A stretch of 64,000 nucleotides of DNA from Stomatobaculum sp. F0698 (GTDB lineage Bacteria > Bacillota > Clostridia > Lachnospirales > Lachnospiraceae). Both the position numbers and the translations under genes were made by a program. How positions within the stretch are numbered: position 1 is the first letter of the stretch; each line of letters begins with the position of its first letter. The notes beneath the pieces are model-generated. The model saw only the letters and a list, made by a program, of their open reading frames with translations. It was not told the DNA's origin and did not search any database. The stretch lies in NCBI RefSeq assembly GCF_030644385.1, contig NZ_CP130060.1, forward strand, positions 496,001-560,000, given 5' to 3'. Shown here in pieces: positions 49,301 through 58,266 of the stretch.

Positions 49301-49552
49301 ATGATTAAGAAGTCTATGGTAGTGAAGTTAAACGGCAAGGCGGATGCCATGCCGGCTGCGATGCTGGTCCAGGTTGCAAGCCAGTACGAGAGCAGCATCT
49401 ATGTGGATGATGCGGACAAGCGCGTCAACGCAAAGAGCATCATGGGCATGATGACCCTTGGACTCGCAAACGGTCTGGAAATTGTCGTGACGGCAGACGG
49501 CAAGGATGAGGACGCCGCAATCAGCGGCATTGAGGAATATCTCTGCCAGTAA
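49301..49552 (+). CDS. Crh-like HPr paralogue lacking the PTS histidine
   Basis: An 83-residue HPr-fold protein. Numbering matches Bacillus HPr directly: position 15, the phospho-accepting His in HPr, is Asp, and Arg17 is Met (KADAMPA where HPr has G-x-HARPA). Ser46 is kept in NAKSIMGMMTLG, the HprK target with its recognition surface. It therefore should not carry PEP-derived phosphate but could be phosphorylated by HprK, as Crh is. It lies in the same operon as hprK, followed by a terminator. A separate true HPr must exist elsewhere if the cell has a PTS. Confidence 0.85.
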   Translation: MIKKSMVVKLNGKADAMPAAMLVQVASQYESSIYVDDADKRVNAKSIMGMMTLGLANGLEIVVTADGKDEDAAISGIEEYLCQ

Positions 49553-49576
49553 GCACAGAGAAGACGGAGTTTTAAG

Positions 49577-49600
49577 CCGGGCGAGTTCGCCCGGTTTTTC
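49577..49600 (+). terminator. Terminator after the HPr-like gene
   Basis: CCGGGCGA and TCGCCCGG pair with a 2-4 nt loop, followed by TTTTTCTT. It divides the uvrC-HPr operon from dnaE. Confidence 0.87.
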
Positions 49601-49633
49601 TTGTTGCCGCAGAAAGGGCGTTGGAGGTTTTCA

Positions 49634-52600
49634 GTGGCATTTACACATTTGCACGTACACACGGAATATTCGCTGCTTGACGGCTCCGGAAAGATACCGG
49701 AGCTCATTCAGCGCGCAAAGGAACTGGGGCAGACGGCGCTCGCCGTGACCGACCACGGCGTCATGTACGGCGTGATCGATTTTTATAAGGCGGCCAAGGC
49801 GGCGGGCATTAAGCCCATACTGGGCTGCGAAATCTATGTGACGCCGGGCTCTCGCTTTGACCGGGACAACAAAAAGGGCGAGGCGCGCTACTACCATTTG
49901 ATTTTGCTCGCGGAGAACAACGAGGGCTATGAGAACCTCACGAAAATTGTCTCGCGGGGCTTTGTCGACGGCTTTTACTATAAGCCGCGCGTCGATTTTG
50001 AGACCCTGCGCGAGTTCTCGAAGGGCATCATCGCGAGTTCCGCCTGCCTTGCGGGCGAGGTGGCGCGAAACCTTGCGGTGAACCGCTACGAGGACGCCAA
50101 GGAGGCAGCGCTCCGCTACCGCGATATCTTCGGGGCGGATAACTTTTTCTTGGAGCTCCAGGATCACGGGCTCAGTGTTCAGAAGGCGGTCAATCAGCAG
50201 CTCATACAGCTATCGCAAGACACGGGTATCCCGCTGATTGCGACCAACGATATTCACTACACCCAGCCCGAGGACTGGGAGGCACACGACCTCCTGCTCT
50301 GCCTCCAGACCGGCAAGAAGGCGAGCGATGAAGACCGCATGCGCTACGAGGGCGGACAGTATTACCTAAAGTCCGAGGAGGAGATGCGTTCTCTCTTTGC
50401 CGCGGTCCCCGAGGCTTTGGAGAACACGGCAAAAATCGCCGCGCGCTGCGAGGTCGAGATACGCTTTCATGAATTGAAGCTCCCCGCCTACGATGTCCCT
50501 GAGGGCTATGCGGACGCGGCGAGCTATCTGCGCGCCCTCTCGGAAGAGGGCTTCCGCGCGCGCTACCCGGAAGAGCCGGCGGCGCTCCGGGCGCGCTTGG
50601 AAGAAGAACTCGCGGTCATAGGCCGCATGGGCTATGTGGACTATTTCCTCATCGTCTGGGACTACATTCACTTTGCGAAGGAGCACGGCATCGGCGTGGG
50701 GCCCGGGCGCGGCTCGGCGGCAGGATCGGTGGTCTCGTACTGCCTCGGCATTACCGACATCGACCCCGAAAAATACCAGCTGGTCTTTGAGCGCTTCCTG
50801 AACCCGGAGCGCGTCTCCATGCCGGATATCGACGTGGACTTCGCCTACGAGAGACGGCAGGAAGTCATAGACTATGTGGGCAGAAAGTACGGAAAAGAGC
50901 GAGTCGTACAGATTATCACCTTCGGTACGCTCGCGGCCAAGGGCGTGGTGCGCGATGTGGGGCGCGTTCTGGATCTCCCCTATGCGCGCTGCGACCAGAT
51001 TGCAAAGCTGATTCCGAATGATTTAAAGATGACGCTCGACAAGGCCTTGGTGCAGTCGAAGGAGCTCCGCGCGCTCTATGAGAGCGATGAGAGCGTGCAC
51101 CACTTGATCGACATGTCAAAGCGACTCGAGGGGCTGCCGCGCCACGCTTCGATTCACGCGGCGGGCGTGGTCATTTCGAAGAAGGCGGCGGAAGAGTATG
51201 TGCCGCTCGCAAGGGGCGCGGACGGCTCGATTACGACCCAGTTCGGTATGAACACCTTAGAGGAACTGGGGCTTTTAAAGATGGATTTTCTGGGGCTCAG
51301 AACCCTGACCGTGATTCAGAATGCCGCCGCGGAGGCGGAGAAGCGGAGCGGGAAGCCGATCGACATGCTGGGCATCGATTTCAACGACCCCGAGGTCATG
51401 GCGCTCATCGGGAGCGGCAACACCGAGGGCATATTCCAGCTCGAGAGCGCGGGCATGAAGAGCTTCATGAAGGAGCTAAAGCCTACGACCCTCGAGGATA
51501 TCATCGCCGGCATCTCCCTGTATCGCCCGGGTCCCATGGACTTTATCCCCCGCTATCTGGAGGGCAAGAACCACCCGGAAGAAGTGCGCTACGAGTGCCC
51601 GCAGCTTGAGACCATCCTAAAGCCGACCTACGGCTGCATGGTCTATCAGGAGCAGGTCATGCAGATTGTGCGAGACCTGGCGGGCTACACCTGGGGACGC
51701 TCGGATTTGGTGCGCCGCGCCATGAGTAAGAAAAAAGAGTCGGTCATGAAGGAAGAGCGGCAGAACTTTGTCTACGGCAACGAGGCCGAGGGCATACGGG
51801 GCTGTGTGAACAACGGCATCAGCGAGGCGGTCGCAAACCATCTCTTTGACGAGATGATGGACTTTGCGAACTACGCTTTTAATAAGAGCCACGCGGCCTG
51901 CTATGCCTATGTCTCCTTCCAGACCGCCTGGTTAAAGCACTACTATCCGAAGGAGTTTATGGCGGCGCTCATGACCTCGGTCATAGACAACAGCAGCAAG
52001 ATTGCCGAGTACATTCTGGTCTGCCGCCAGATGGGCATTCCGATTCTGCCGCCGGATGTAAACGACGGCAAGGCCGTGTTCTCGGTCTCGGGAGAGGGCA
52101 TACGCTTCGGTCTCTCGGCGATACGCGCGGTCGGAACGGCCGTGAGCGAGGAAATTGTGCGGGAGCGCGAGACGGGAGGTGCCTTCCGATCGCTCGAAGA
52201 CTTCATAGAGCGCCTCTCGAACAAGGAGGCGAACCGGCGCACGCTCGAGAGCTTTGTGAAGGCGGGCGCGCTGGATTCCATGCCGGGAAACCGCAGACAG
52301 AAACTCTTGCTCATCCCGGAGCTGCTCGACAAGAAGGCAAAGCAGAAGAATGCGATTGCGGGTCAGGTATCGCTCTTTGACTTTCTCGGCGAGGAGGCGC
52401 GGCAGAGTCTTGAATCCGCCCTTCCGGAGGTCGATGAGTTCCGGAAAGAGGACCTTCTCGCTTTCGAAAAGGAGACAGTCGGGGTCTATCTGAGCGGGCA
52501 TCCGCTCGATGACGTGCGGGAACTCTGGGAGAAGACCGTGACGGCAAAGACCATAGACTTCCTCGCGGACGATGAGAGCGGCAGGGCAGCGCTTACGGAC

Positions 52601-53101
52601 AGGCAGCAGGCGGTTATCGGCGGCGTGCTCACGAATGTCACGACCAAGATTACGCGAAACAACGATACGATGGCCTTTCTCACCCTAGAGGATTTGGTCG
52701 GTACGGTTGAGGTGCTGCTCTTCCCGAAGGCCTATGAGCGCTATCGGGAGCTCTTGATTCCGGATGCCAAGCTCTTTCTCTCCGGCCGTGTTACGATCAG
52801 CGATGACGATGTGTCCGGCAAGCTGATTTGCGAGCGGCTGTCCGTCTTCGGCGCGGGCGAGCGCACGCTCTGGATCCAGTTTGCGGATGAGGCTGCCTAT
52901 CTCGCGCAGCGCGGCGAGCTCCTGCTTCGCCTCGGCAACAGCGAGGGCAAGGACAACGTGAAGATTTACTGCCGCGCGGAGAAAAAAATCATACAGCTCG
53001 GGCGGGACTGGCGCGTTTCGGCGGAAGAAAGCTTGCTTGATGAGCTCCGCGCCGTTTTCGGCGCGGAAAATGTGAAGACCAGCGTAAAGCAGAGCCTCTG
53101 A
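49634..53101 (+). CDS. dnaE: DNA polymerase III alpha subunit (DnaE)
   Basis: Replicative polymerase subunit of 1,155 residues. The PHP domain (FTHLHVHTEYSLLDG, AVTDHGVMYG) is at the N-terminus; the polymerase core has GVGPGRGSAAGS and the catalytic aspartates PDIDVDF (about 398-402). A helix-hairpin-helix and a C-terminal OB fold (VIGGVLTNVTTKITRNNDTMAFLTLED) follow. The order PHP-Pol-HhH-OB without an inserted 3'-5' exonuclease marks DnaE, not PolC. The GTG start has GGAGG 6 nt upstream. Confidence 0.96.
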   Translation: MAFTHLHVHTEYSLLDGSGKIPELIQRAKELGQTALAVTDHGVMYGVIDFYKAAKAAGIKPILGCEIYVTPGSRFDRDNKKGEARYYHLILLAENNEGYENLTKIVSRGFVDGFYYKPRVDFETLREFSKGIIASSACLAGEVARNLAVNRYEDAKEAALRYRDIFGADNFFLELQDHGLSVQKAVNQQLIQLSQDTGIPLIATNDIHYTQPEDWEAHDLLLCLQTGKKASDEDRMRYEGGQYYLKSEEEMRSLFAAVPEALENTAKIAARCEVEIRFHELKLPAYDVPEGYADAASYLRALSEEGFRARYPEEPAALRARLEEELAVIGRMGYVDYFLIVWDYIHFAKEHGIGVGPGRGSAAGSVVSYCLGITDIDPEKYQLVFERFLNPERVSMPDIDVDFAYERRQEVIDYVGRKYGKERVVQIITFGTLAAKGVVRDVGRVLDLPYARCDQIAKLIPNDLKMTLDKALVQSKELRALYESDESVHHLIDMSKRLEGLPRHASIHAAGVVISKKAAEEYVPLARGADGSITTQFGMNTLEELGLLKMDFLGLRTLTVIQNAAAEAEKRSGKPIDMLGIDFNDPEVMALIGSGNTEGIFQLESAGMKSFMKELKPTTLEDIIAGISLYRPGPMDFIPRYLEGKNHPEEVRYECPQLETILKPTYGCMVYQEQVMQIVRDLAGYTWGRSDLVRRAMSKKKESVMKEERQNFVYGNEAEGIRGCVNNGISEAVANHLFDEMMDFANYAFNKSHAACYAYVSFQTAWLKHYYPKEFMAALMTSVIDNSSKIAEYILVCRQMGIPILPPDVNDGKAVFSVSGEGIRFGLSAIRAVGTAVSEEIVRERETGGAFRSLEDFIERLSNKEANRRTLESFVKAGALDSMPGNRRQKLLLIPELLDKKAKQKNAIAGQVSLFDFLGEEARQSLESALPEVDEFRKEDLLAFEKETVGVYLSGHPLDDVRELWEKTVTAKTIDFLADDESGRAALTDRQQAVIGGVLTNVTTKITRNNDTMAFLTLEDLVGTVEVLLFPKAYERYRELLIPDAKLFLSGRVTISDDDVSGKLICERLSVFGAGERTLWIQFADEAAYLAQRGELLLRLGNSEGKDNVKIYCRAEKKIIQLGRDWRVSAEESLLDELRAVFGAENVKTSVKQSL

Positions 53102-53103
53102 AA

Positions 53104-53132
53104 TTGTAAAAGCAGGGGGGCTGTGTTATAGT
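53104..53132 (+). promoter_or_regulatory. Promoter of pfkA
   Basis: TTGTAA and TATAGT spaced by 17 nt, starting 2 nt after the dnaE stop. Confidence 0.7.
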
Positions 53133-53174
53133 TTTCACGAGGAAATTCAGGCGCACTGCGGAGGCGCAGCGCGC

Positions 53175-53200
53175 ACAGGGAACAGTGAGGAGGTTCCTGT
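53175..53200 (+). promoter_or_regulatory. Hairpin holding the pfkA ribosome site
   Basis: ACAGGGAAC and GTTCCTGT pair with one bulged G; the GAGGAGG ribosome site lies in the loop and right arm, ending one nt before the ATG. This may tune translation. Confidence 0.4.
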
Positions 53201-53201
53201 T

Positions 53202-54176
53202 ATGGCAAAGAAAATTGAGACCATCGGTGTTTTGACAAGCGGCGGCGATGCCCCCGGTATGAATGCGGCAATCCGTGCGGTGGTTCGCACCGCCTTGCAC
53301 CACGGCATGAAGGTAAAGGGCATCATGCGCGGCTATTCCGGCCTGCTCGATGAGGAATTCATCGACATGGATGCGCGCAGCGTTGCGGACATCATTAACC
53401 GCGGCGGCACCATACTCTACACGGCGCGTTGCATGGAGATGGTGACCGAGGAAGGGCAGCGCCAGGCGGCGGAAATCTGCAAAAAGCACGGCATCGACGG
53501 TGTGGTCGTGATCGGCGGCGACGGTTCCTTTAAGGGCGCGGGCAAACTCTCGAAGTACGGCATCAACACCATCGGTGTCCCCGGGACCATAGACCTCGAC
53601 ATTGCCTGCACCGAGTACACCATAGGCTTTGACACGGCGGTCAACACCGCAATCGACGCGATCGATAAGGTGCGCGACACCAGTACCTCGCACGAGCGCT
53701 GCTCCATCATTGAGGTCATGGGACGCCACGCGGGCTATATTGCGCTCTGGAGCGGCATCGCGACCGGCAGCGACGCGATTTTGATTCCCGAGCACTACGA
53801 CGGCAACGAGCAGGAGATCATCAACAACATCATCGACAGCCGTCGGCGCGGCAAGAAGCACTTCATCATCATCAACGCGGAGGGCATAGGCCACTCGAGT
53901 TCCATGGCAAAGCGCATTGAGGCGGCGACCGGACTCGAGACCCGCGCCACCATACTGGGCTACATGCAGCGCGGCGGTTCGCCTTCCTGTAAGGACCGCT
54001 TCTACGCTTCGATTATGGGTTCCAAGGCCGTGGACCTGCTCGCAGAGGGCAAGTCGAATCGTCTGGTCGCCTATCAAAACGGCGAGTTCTGCGATTTCGA
54101 CATTGAAGAAGCGCTCCGCATGCAGAAGGAGATTCCGGAGTATCAGTTGGAACTCTCCGCAAAGCTGACGCGCTGA
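53202..54176 (+). CDS. pfkA: ATP-dependent 6-phosphofructokinase
   Basis: Glycolytic enzyme of 324 residues, the bacterial PfkA length. TSGGDAPGMNAAIRAVVR at the N-terminus, the ATP-type GGDGS near 106-110 (Gly, not Asp, after it, so not a PPi enzyme) and IEVMGRHAGYIA are present. The catalytic loop reads PGTIDLDIA where Escherichia coli has PGTIDNDIK: both aspartates are kept, Asn is Leu. It has its own promoter after dnaE and is 8 nt from the next gene. Confidence 0.95.
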   Translation: MAKKIETIGVLTSGGDAPGMNAAIRAVVRTALHHGMKVKGIMRGYSGLLDEEFIDMDARSVADIINRGGTILYTARCMEMVTEEGQRQAAEICKKHGIDGVVVIGGDGSFKGAGKLSKYGINTIGVPGTIDLDIACTEYTIGFDTAVNTAIDAIDKVRDTSTSHERCSIIEVMGRHAGYIALWSGIATGSDAILIPEHYDGNEQEIINNIIDSRRRGKKHFIIINAEGIGHSSSMAKRIEAATGLETRATILGYMQRGGSPSCKDRFYASIMGSKAVDLLAEGKSNRLVAYQNGEFCDFDIEEALRMQKEIPEYQLELSAKLTR

Positions 54177-54184
54177 GGAGGCAT

Positions 54185-54523
54185 ATGGCGGAACATACAG
54201 CGGAAAACACCGTGCTCTGCGGGGCAAATTCCTATGTGCAGAAGTTTTATCTGAATCCCGCGTTCCAGAAGCTCCCCGAGAGCATCAAACGCGAGCTGCA
54301 AATTCTCTGCGTGAGCATTACGGAGGAAGCGGGCGGCGTGCTTACCCTCGAATTCGATGCGGAGGGCAATCTCCTGTTTAAGGCGAGCGCCGAGGACAGC
54401 GACTATCTCTTTGATGAGATTGCGAGCGGCATGAAGATAGGAAGAGCGCGCTTTGACCATCAGGAGCTCCTGGAAGAACTGGAGCTATACTACCGCGTTG
54501 TCTTTCTGGGGGAGGAAATTTGA
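54185..54523 (+). CDS. DUF6145-like conserved protein
   Basis: A 112-residue protein resembling a short family found beside pfkA in Lachnospiraceae (DUF6145 as I remember). Marks are VLCGANSYVQKFYLNPAF, LQILCVSITEEAGGVLTLEF and a C-terminal LELYYRVVFLGEE. It appears soluble, with an alpha-beta pattern. GAGGAGG is 4 nt from the ATG. It is coupled to dusB by an overlap of TTG with TGA. Function unknown. Confidence 0.7.
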   Translation: MAEHTAENTVLCGANSYVQKFYLNPAFQKLPESIKRELQILCVSITEEAGGVLTLEFDAEGNLLFKASAEDSDYLFDEIASGMKIGRARFDHQELLEELELYYRVVFLGEEI

Positions 54524-55518
54524 GAGTCGGAGAACTTGTACTGCGGAATGGGCTCATGCTTGCGCCGATGGCAGGCGTCAGCGACCTCCCGTTTCGCCTG
54601 CTCTGCCGCGAGCAGGGCGCGGAGCTCGCGGTCACCGAGATGGTAAGCGCGAAGGCCCTGCACTATAAAAATAAGGCGACCGAGGAACTCTTAAAGAGCT
54701 GTGAGGCCGATGCGCCGCTTGCGGTGCAGCTGTTCGGCTCTGAGCCGGAAATCTGCGCGGAGGCGGCGGAGGCACTCTCGGAGCGCCCCGAATTTGCCCT
54801 GATCGACTTTAACATGGGCTGCCCGATGCCGAAGATTGTCAATAACGGCGACGGCTCGAAGCTTATGACGAAGCCGGAACTCGCGGCGGAAATCATTGCC
54901 GCAATGGCAAAAAAAAGCAAAAAGCCGGTGTGCGTGAAAATGCGCGCCGGCTTTACTGAGGAAGAGAAGAACGCACCGGAACTCGCAAAGCGCTTAGAGG
55001 CGGCCGGTGCGGCCATGCTCACCGTGCACGGCCGGACGAGAGAACAGTACTACGCGGGAACCGCGGACTGGGACATCATACGGCAGGTCAAAGAGGCGGT
55101 CTCGATTCCGGTCATCGGAAACGGTGACATTGTGAGCGGCGAGAGCGCCGCGCGCATGCTGCGGGAGACCGGCTGCGACGGAATCGCGGTGGGGCGCGCC
55201 GCGGAGGGAAATCCCTGGATTTTCCGCGAGATACGGGGCTATCTCGAGCGGGGCGAAAACGTCGCGGCGCCGAGCGTTGCGGAGCGCTTTGATCTCATGC
55301 GGCGTCACCTCGCCCTGGAGGTAGAAGCGGACGGCGAGCGCATGGCGGTGCGAAAACTGAGAAGCCACTTTGCCTGGTATCTGCACGGCTTTCCGAATGC
55401 GGCAAAGTGGAGACATGCAATCAACACAGCGGAGTGTCAGGAAGTACTCCTCAAAATTCTGGAGAGTGCCTTTCAGGCGGCGAATCACCTTGACACAGCG
55501 GAAAGTACTTCTCTATAA
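54520..55518 (+). CDS. dusB: tRNA-dihydrouridine synthase DusB
   Basis: FMN-dependent tRNA D-loop uridine reductase, 332 residues. LAPMAGVSDLPFRLLCREQGAEL, the catalytic DFNMGCPMPKIVNNGDGSKL, VKMRAGF, VHGRTREQYYAG and GIAVGRAAEGNPWIF are all typical of DusB. The TTG start overlaps the previous stop and has GGGGGAGG 5 nt upstream. The greA promoter lies in its last 30 nt. It is the second Dus gene in the window. Confidence 0.94.
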   Translation: MRVGELVLRNGLMLAPMAGVSDLPFRLLCREQGAELAVTEMVSAKALHYKNKATEELLKSCEADAPLAVQLFGSEPEICAEAAEALSERPEFALIDFNMGCPMPKIVNNGDGSKLMTKPELAAEIIAAMAKKSKKPVCVKMRAGFTEEEKNAPELAKRLEAAGAAMLTVHGRTREQYYAGTADWDIIRQVKEAVSIPVIGNGDIVSGESAARMLRETGCDGIAVGRAAEGNPWIFREIRGYLERGENVAAPSVAERFDLMRRHLALEVEADGERMAVRKLRSHFAWYLHGFPNAAKWRHAINTAECQEVLLKILESAFQAANHLDTAESTSL

Positions 55519-55519
55519 T
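55490..55519 (+). promoter_or_regulatory. Promoter of greA
   Basis: Perfect TTGACA and TATAAT separated by 18 nt, mostly inside the 3' end of dusB. Confidence 0.88.
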
Positions 55520-55556
55520 AGTATGACTGTTTATCAAGAAACCAAGGAGGTTCGCC

Positions 55557-56051
55557 ATGGCGGAGATTAAAAAGAATGTTTTGACCCAAGAGGGTTTGAA
55601 GCGCTATGAGGAAGAGCTGCAGGACTTGCGGGTCAATAAGCGCAAGGAGATTGCTGATAAAATCAAAGAGGCAAGAGAGCAGGGCGACCTCTCGGAGAAC
55701 GCAGAGTACGATGCGGCGAAGGACGAGCAGCGCGACATTGAGGCGAGAATCGGTGAGCTCGAGGAGCTCTTAAAGCACGCAGAGGTTTATGTCTCGGAGG
55801 AGACCCCGATTGACCGCGTGGGCATCGGCAGCCTTGTGAAGGTGCTCGACATCGAGGAGGATGAGGAACTTGAGTTCAAGATTGTGGGCTCGCAGGAGGC
55901 GGATTCCCTCTCCGGCAAGATTTCCAACGAGTCTCCGGTCGGCGCAAAGCTGCTCGGCAAGGAAGCGGGCGAGGTGGTCACGGTAGAGCTTCCCGCAGGG
56001 AACCTCTCCTATAAGATTATCAGCATCACGAAGGAGAACAGTGATGAGTGA
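55557..56051 (+). CDS. greA: Transcription elongation factor GreA
   Basis: Rescues stalled RNA polymerase by stimulating transcript cleavage; 164 residues. The N-terminal coiled coil (LTQEGLKRYEEELQDLRVNKR; LSENAEYDAAKDEQ with its tip acidic residues DLSENAEYD) and C-terminal FKBP-like domain (ESPVGAKLLGKEAGEVV) are intact. AAGGAGG precedes the ATG. It overlaps lysS by 8 nt. Confidence 0.96.
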   Translation: MAEIKKNVLTQEGLKRYEEELQDLRVNKRKEIADKIKEAREQGDLSENAEYDAAKDEQRDIEARIGELEELLKHAEVYVSEETPIDRVGIGSLVKVLDIEEDEELEFKIVGSQEADSLSGKISNESPVGAKLLGKEAGEVVTVELPAGNLSYKIISITKENSDE

Positions 56052-57993
56052 AGTAAAGAAGGGCGGAGAGACGCTTGAGCAGGATGTGCACCGCTTAATG
56101 CAGGTGCGCCTTGACAAGCTGGACGAGTTAAAAGCAGCGGGCAAGGATCCGTTTGAGCTTACGACCTACGAGCAGAGCCATCACGCCGCGGAAATCAAGG
56201 CGCGCTTTGCGGAGCTTCAGGACACGGAAGTCTCGGTCGCCGGCCGCATGATGAGTAAGCGCGTCATGGGCAAGGCGTCTTTTTGTGCGGTTCGCGATTT
56301 GAGCGGCGACATTCAGATTTATGTGGCGCGCGATGCGGTCGGTGAAGAGGCATATGCCTTCTTTAAGAAGTACGACATCGGCGATATCATCGGTGTCCGC
56401 GGCAAGGTCTTTGAGACCAAGACAGGTGAGATTTCGATTCACGCGGAAGAGCTTACCCTGCTCACAAAGAGCATGCAGCCGCTCCCGGAGAAGTTCCACG
56501 GCCTCACCGACACCGATCAGCGCTACCGTCAGCGCTACATTGATCTCGTCATGAACCCAGAGGTGCGCGAGACCTTCGTGAAGCGCTCCAAGATTATCTC
56601 CTCGATTCGGAGATATCTGGATGACAGAGGCTTCATGGAAGTCGAGACCCCGATGCTCGTATCAAATGCGGGCGGCGCGGCAGCTCGTCCCTTTGAGACC
56701 CACTACAACGCGCTGAGCGAAGATGTGAAGCTCCGCATCTCCCTGGAGCTCTACTTAAAGCGTCTCATTGTCGGCGGTCTGGAGCGCGTCTACGAGATAG
56801 GCCGCGTGTTCCGGAACGAGGGCTTGGATGCCCGCCACAACCCCGAGTTCACGCTGATGGAGCTCTATCAGGCGTACACGGACTACGAGGGCATGATGAA
56901 CCTCACCGAGGACATGTTCCGCCACGTGGCGCGTGAGGTAAACGGCAGCGCGAAGATTATGTACAGCGGCACCGAGATTGACCTCGAGAAGCCCTTCCGC
57001 CGCATCACGATGACCGAGGCGGTCAAGGAGTACAGCGGCGTCGATTTCGCGACAATCGAGACCCTCGAAGAGGCGAGAGCTGTCGCGAAGGAGAAGGGCG
57101 TCGCATTCGAAGAGAGACACAAGAGAGGCGATATTCTGAACCTCTTCTTCGAGACCTTCTGCGAGGAGCATATGATTCAGCCGACCTTCGTGACCGACCA
57201 TCCGATCGAGATTTCGCCGCTCACGAAGAAGAAGCCGAACAACCCGGACTATGTGGAGCGCTTCGAGCTCTTTATCTACGGCAGAGAAATGTGCAACGCC
57301 TACTCCGAGCTGAACGACCCGATTGACCAGCGCGAGCGCTTCAAGGCGCAGGACGCACTGGCCGCGGCGGGCGATGAAGAGGCGAACCACACGGACGAGG
57401 ACTTCCTGAACGCGCTGAATGTCGGTATGCCGCCGACCGGCGGTATCGGCTACGGCATTGACCGTCTGGTGATGCTCCTCACCGACAGCCCGGCCATCCG
57501 CGATGTACTGCTGTTCCCGACCATGAAGACCATGAAGGCCGAGAACAAAGAAGCACATGGCGAGAGCGAAGGCAAGGCGGAAGAGGCAAGCGGCTTCTTT
57601 ACCCCGAACGAGAAGATCGATTTCAGCGGGGTTAAGATTGAGCCCCTGTTCGAAGATCAGGTGGATTTCGAGACCTTCTCGAAGAGCGATTTCCGCGCGG
57701 TCAAGGTAAAGGACTGCAAGGCAGTGCCGAAGTCGAAGAAGCTCCTGCAGTTTACCTTAGACGACGGAACGGGCACGGACCGCACGATTTTAAGCGGCAT
57801 CCACGCCTACTACGAGCCGGAAGAGCTGATCGGAAAGACGCTGATTGCAATCACGAACCTGCCGCCGCGCCCCATGATGGACATCGAGTCCTGCGGCATG
57901 TTGCTCTCTGTGGTCAACGAGCGCAACGGGGAGGAAGAGCTTCATCTTCTCATGGTGGATAACCACATCCCGGCGGGGGCGAAGCTGTACTAA
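56044..57993 (+). CDS. lysS: Lysyl-tRNA synthetase with C-terminal tRNA-binding domain
   Basis: Class II lysyl-tRNA synthetase of 649 residues. The OB anticodon domain (VAGRMMSKRVMGKASFCAVRD), motif 2 (RVFRNEGLDARHNPEFTLME) and motif 3 (GGIGYGIDRLVML) are intact. After about residue 500 there is a linker and then a Trbp111/EMAP-like tRNA-binding fold: DFRAVKVKDCKAVPKSKKLL, ILSGIHAYYEPEELIGK and NLPPRPMMDIESCGMLLS. That domain is common on MetRS and only on some LysRS. ATG 56044 is chosen since AAGGAG is 7 nt upstream. Confidence 0.95.
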   Translation: MSEVKKGGETLEQDVHRLMQVRLDKLDELKAAGKDPFELTTYEQSHHAAEIKARFAELQDTEVSVAGRMMSKRVMGKASFCAVRDLSGDIQIYVARDAVGEEAYAFFKKYDIGDIIGVRGKVFETKTGEISIHAEELTLLTKSMQPLPEKFHGLTDTDQRYRQRYIDLVMNPEVRETFVKRSKIISSIRRYLDDRGFMEVETPMLVSNAGGAAARPFETHYNALSEDVKLRISLELYLKRLIVGGLERVYEIGRVFRNEGLDARHNPEFTLMELYQAYTDYEGMMNLTEDMFRHVAREVNGSAKIMYSGTEIDLEKPFRRITMTEAVKEYSGVDFATIETLEEARAVAKEKGVAFEERHKRGDILNLFFETFCEEHMIQPTFVTDHPIEISPLTKKKPNNPDYVERFELFIYGREMCNAYSELNDPIDQRERFKAQDALAAAGDEEANHTDEDFLNALNVGMPPTGGIGYGIDRLVMLLTDSPAIRDVLLFPTMKTMKAENKEAHGESEGKAEEASGFFTPNEKIDFSGVKIEPLFEDQVDFETFSKSDFRAVKVKDCKAVPKSKKLLQFTLDDGTGTDRTILSGIHAYYEPEELIGKTLIAITNLPPRPMMDIESCGMLLSVVNERNGEEELHLLMVDNHIPAGAKLY

Positions 57994-58015
57994 AAAATGG
58001 AAAACTAAAACATAC

Positions 58016-58066
58016 CGAGAGAGGTATGCCGATTCAGAGCAATCTGAGGAAGCGTACCTCTCTTTT
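58016..58066 (+). terminator. Terminator after lysS
   Basis: AGAGAGGTA pairs with TACCTCTCT (extended by further pairs around ATGC/GCGT), followed by TTTT. Confidence 0.8.
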
Positions 58067-58173
58067 AACTGGATTATCGAGAACGACAAGAATTGCCAGT
58101 AGCTATTGAAAAAATGAAGTTTGTGATTACTATATCTGAACTTATGGGCTGTGATGGCTACTGTAGTGCAATA

Positions 58174-58207
58174 AATGCGGAGACGGTTAATGTGCCGTCT
58201 CCGCATT
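58174..58207 (-). terminator. Hairpin downstream of the abiE genes
   Basis: A perfect 13-bp stem (AATGCGGAGACGG) with an 8-nt loop lies 60 nt past the minus-strand abiEii stop. The T tract is weak (TTTATTG on the minus strand), so it may be a terminator or an mRNA 3'-end stabiliser. Confidence 0.55.
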
Positions 58208-58266
58208 GTCGTTAAGTGTGTTGAACAGTGAACAAATTGCCGAAGTCCAACACTTATAGTTAGATG

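Noticed and set aside
52989..54227. A 412-residue minus-strand open frame
   Set aside because: It is opposite pfkA and crosses the pfkA promoter; no family features.
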